Assembly (NCBI RefSeq): GCF_000427885.1
Contig: NZ_ATYW01000016.1
Coordinates: forward strand, 135-64,134
Source of the DNA: Glycomyces tenuis DSM 44171
GTDB lineage: Bacteria; Actinomycetota; Actinomycetes; Mycobacteriales; Micromonosporaceae
Length of the DNA stretch: 64,000 nt
Direction of reading: 5' to 3'
In this document: piece after piece, positions 63,694-64,000 of the stretch
Layout of the letters: every line of letters starts with the position of its first letter
How positions within the stretch are numbered: the stretch's first letter is position 1
The notes under the pieces: model-generated
Told to the model about the DNA's origin: nothing
The model's database searches: none
Seen by the model: the letters and a program-made list of their open reading frames with translations, nothing else
Position numbers and translations under genes: made by a program

Positions 63694-64000
63694 ATGGCGG
63701 GCAGTGAGTCTTCGGGGCGCCGCACACTCCCGAAACCGAAACCGTCGATGGGCGACGTGGCCGCCCTCGCCGGGGTCTCCTCGCAGACGGTCTCGCGGGT
63801 GTCGATGGGGGCGACCAACGTGCGGCCGGCCACCCGCGACCGCGTGCTCGCCGCGATGTCCGAACTCGGCTACTCGCCGAACTCCGCGGCGCGGGCGCTG
63901 CGCTACGGCGCCTTCCGCACGATCGGGATCATCGCCCACCAGCTCAGCCGCACCGGCGAGTCGCGGACGGTCGAGGCCGTCGTCGAGGCGGCCCAGCGTG
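63694..64000 (+). CDS. LacI-family regulator (partial, runs off the right edge)
   Basis: 102 codons are visible. The HTH reads PSMGDVAALAGVSSQTVSRVSMGATNVRPATRDRVLAAMSELGYSPNSAARALR, followed by the first strand of the sensor domain (TIGIIAHQLS). GAGGGGAG lies 7 nt before ATG 63694. The usual NG after the recognition helix is MG here. It diverges from the regulon 2 regulator; targets are beyond the window. Confidence 0.85.
   Translation, partial: MAGSESSGRRTLPKPKPSMGDVAALAGVSSQTVSRVSMGATNVRPATRDRVLAAMSELGYSPNSAARALRYGAFRTIGIIAHQLSRTGESRTVEAVVEAAQR

Overview
The window comes from a chromosome of a high-GC Gram-positive actinomycete. The signs are very GC-rich third codon positions, GTG and TTG starts, Tat and lipoprotein secretion signals, GAP/Sap-family membrane proteins, a PASTA protein, an actinobacterial DapC, and sugar importers without their own ATPase. 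The genus cannot be fixed from sequence reading alone. A filamentous saprophyte such as a Glycomyces-like organism would fit the polysaccharide-degrading genes, but that is inference.

Left part (1-15.9 kb): a PadR-controlled pair of small alpha+beta-fold proteins, a secreted trypsin, argG behind ARG-box-like sites and apparently leaderless, the antiporter nhaA, an SDR oxidoreductase with a MerR-type promoter, a membrane protein that joins an Hsp70-like ATPase fold to an external PASTA domain, an MmyB-type regulator, an aldo/keto reductase, and a GH127 beta-L-arabinofuranosidase divergent from its LacI regulator. Two short gene fossils lie here, one SnoaL-like and one lipoprotein signal.

Centre left (15.9-26.8 kb): a plus-strand membrane operon (GAP, DUF1269, a 44-aa one-TM protein, GAP, SulP, SulP) convergent with an alkylsulfatase, followed by SHOCT, DUF6325 and membrane-protein genes.

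Polymer-degradation cluster (27-34 kb): a CBM2-bearing AA10 LPMO with a CebR-like site at its start codon, a CBM35-GH26-FN3-CBM2 mannanase, and a multidomain subtilase with a TTG start. A PHB-depolymerase fossil, and a DHFR-like/TetR pair with two clear operators, follow.

Accessory island (about 35.4-41.86 kb), ending at the 3' end of a tRNA-Pro gene: an IS110 fragment, recombinase-like and DnaQ-like fragments, an intact ISL3-family element with 41-bp perfect inverted repeats, and low-GC cargo. The cargo is a four-TM DUF4231/SLATT-like protein and a convergent 309-aa protein of unknown function. This is the likeliest place for an undescribed (possibly defence) system, but it is unproven.

Right part (42-64 kb): gdhA divergent from dapC, then two sugar-catabolic regulons. 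Regulon 1 (45-51.9 kb) is a LacI regulator translationally coupled through TTGA to an FAD oxidoreductase, then a sugar ABC importer, with a divergent secreted GH43-like protein; two related operators lie around the lacI start. Regulon 2 (52-63.5 kb) is a LacI regulator with a perfect 18-bp operator before ROK kinase, an unusual N-terminally extended mannose-6-phosphate isomerase, an ABC importer, a six-hairpin glycosidase, an SGNH esterase and a DUF5005-like secreted protein. Neither importer has an ATPase gene, so a shared MsiK-type ATPase elsewhere is expected. The window ends inside another lacI-family gene.
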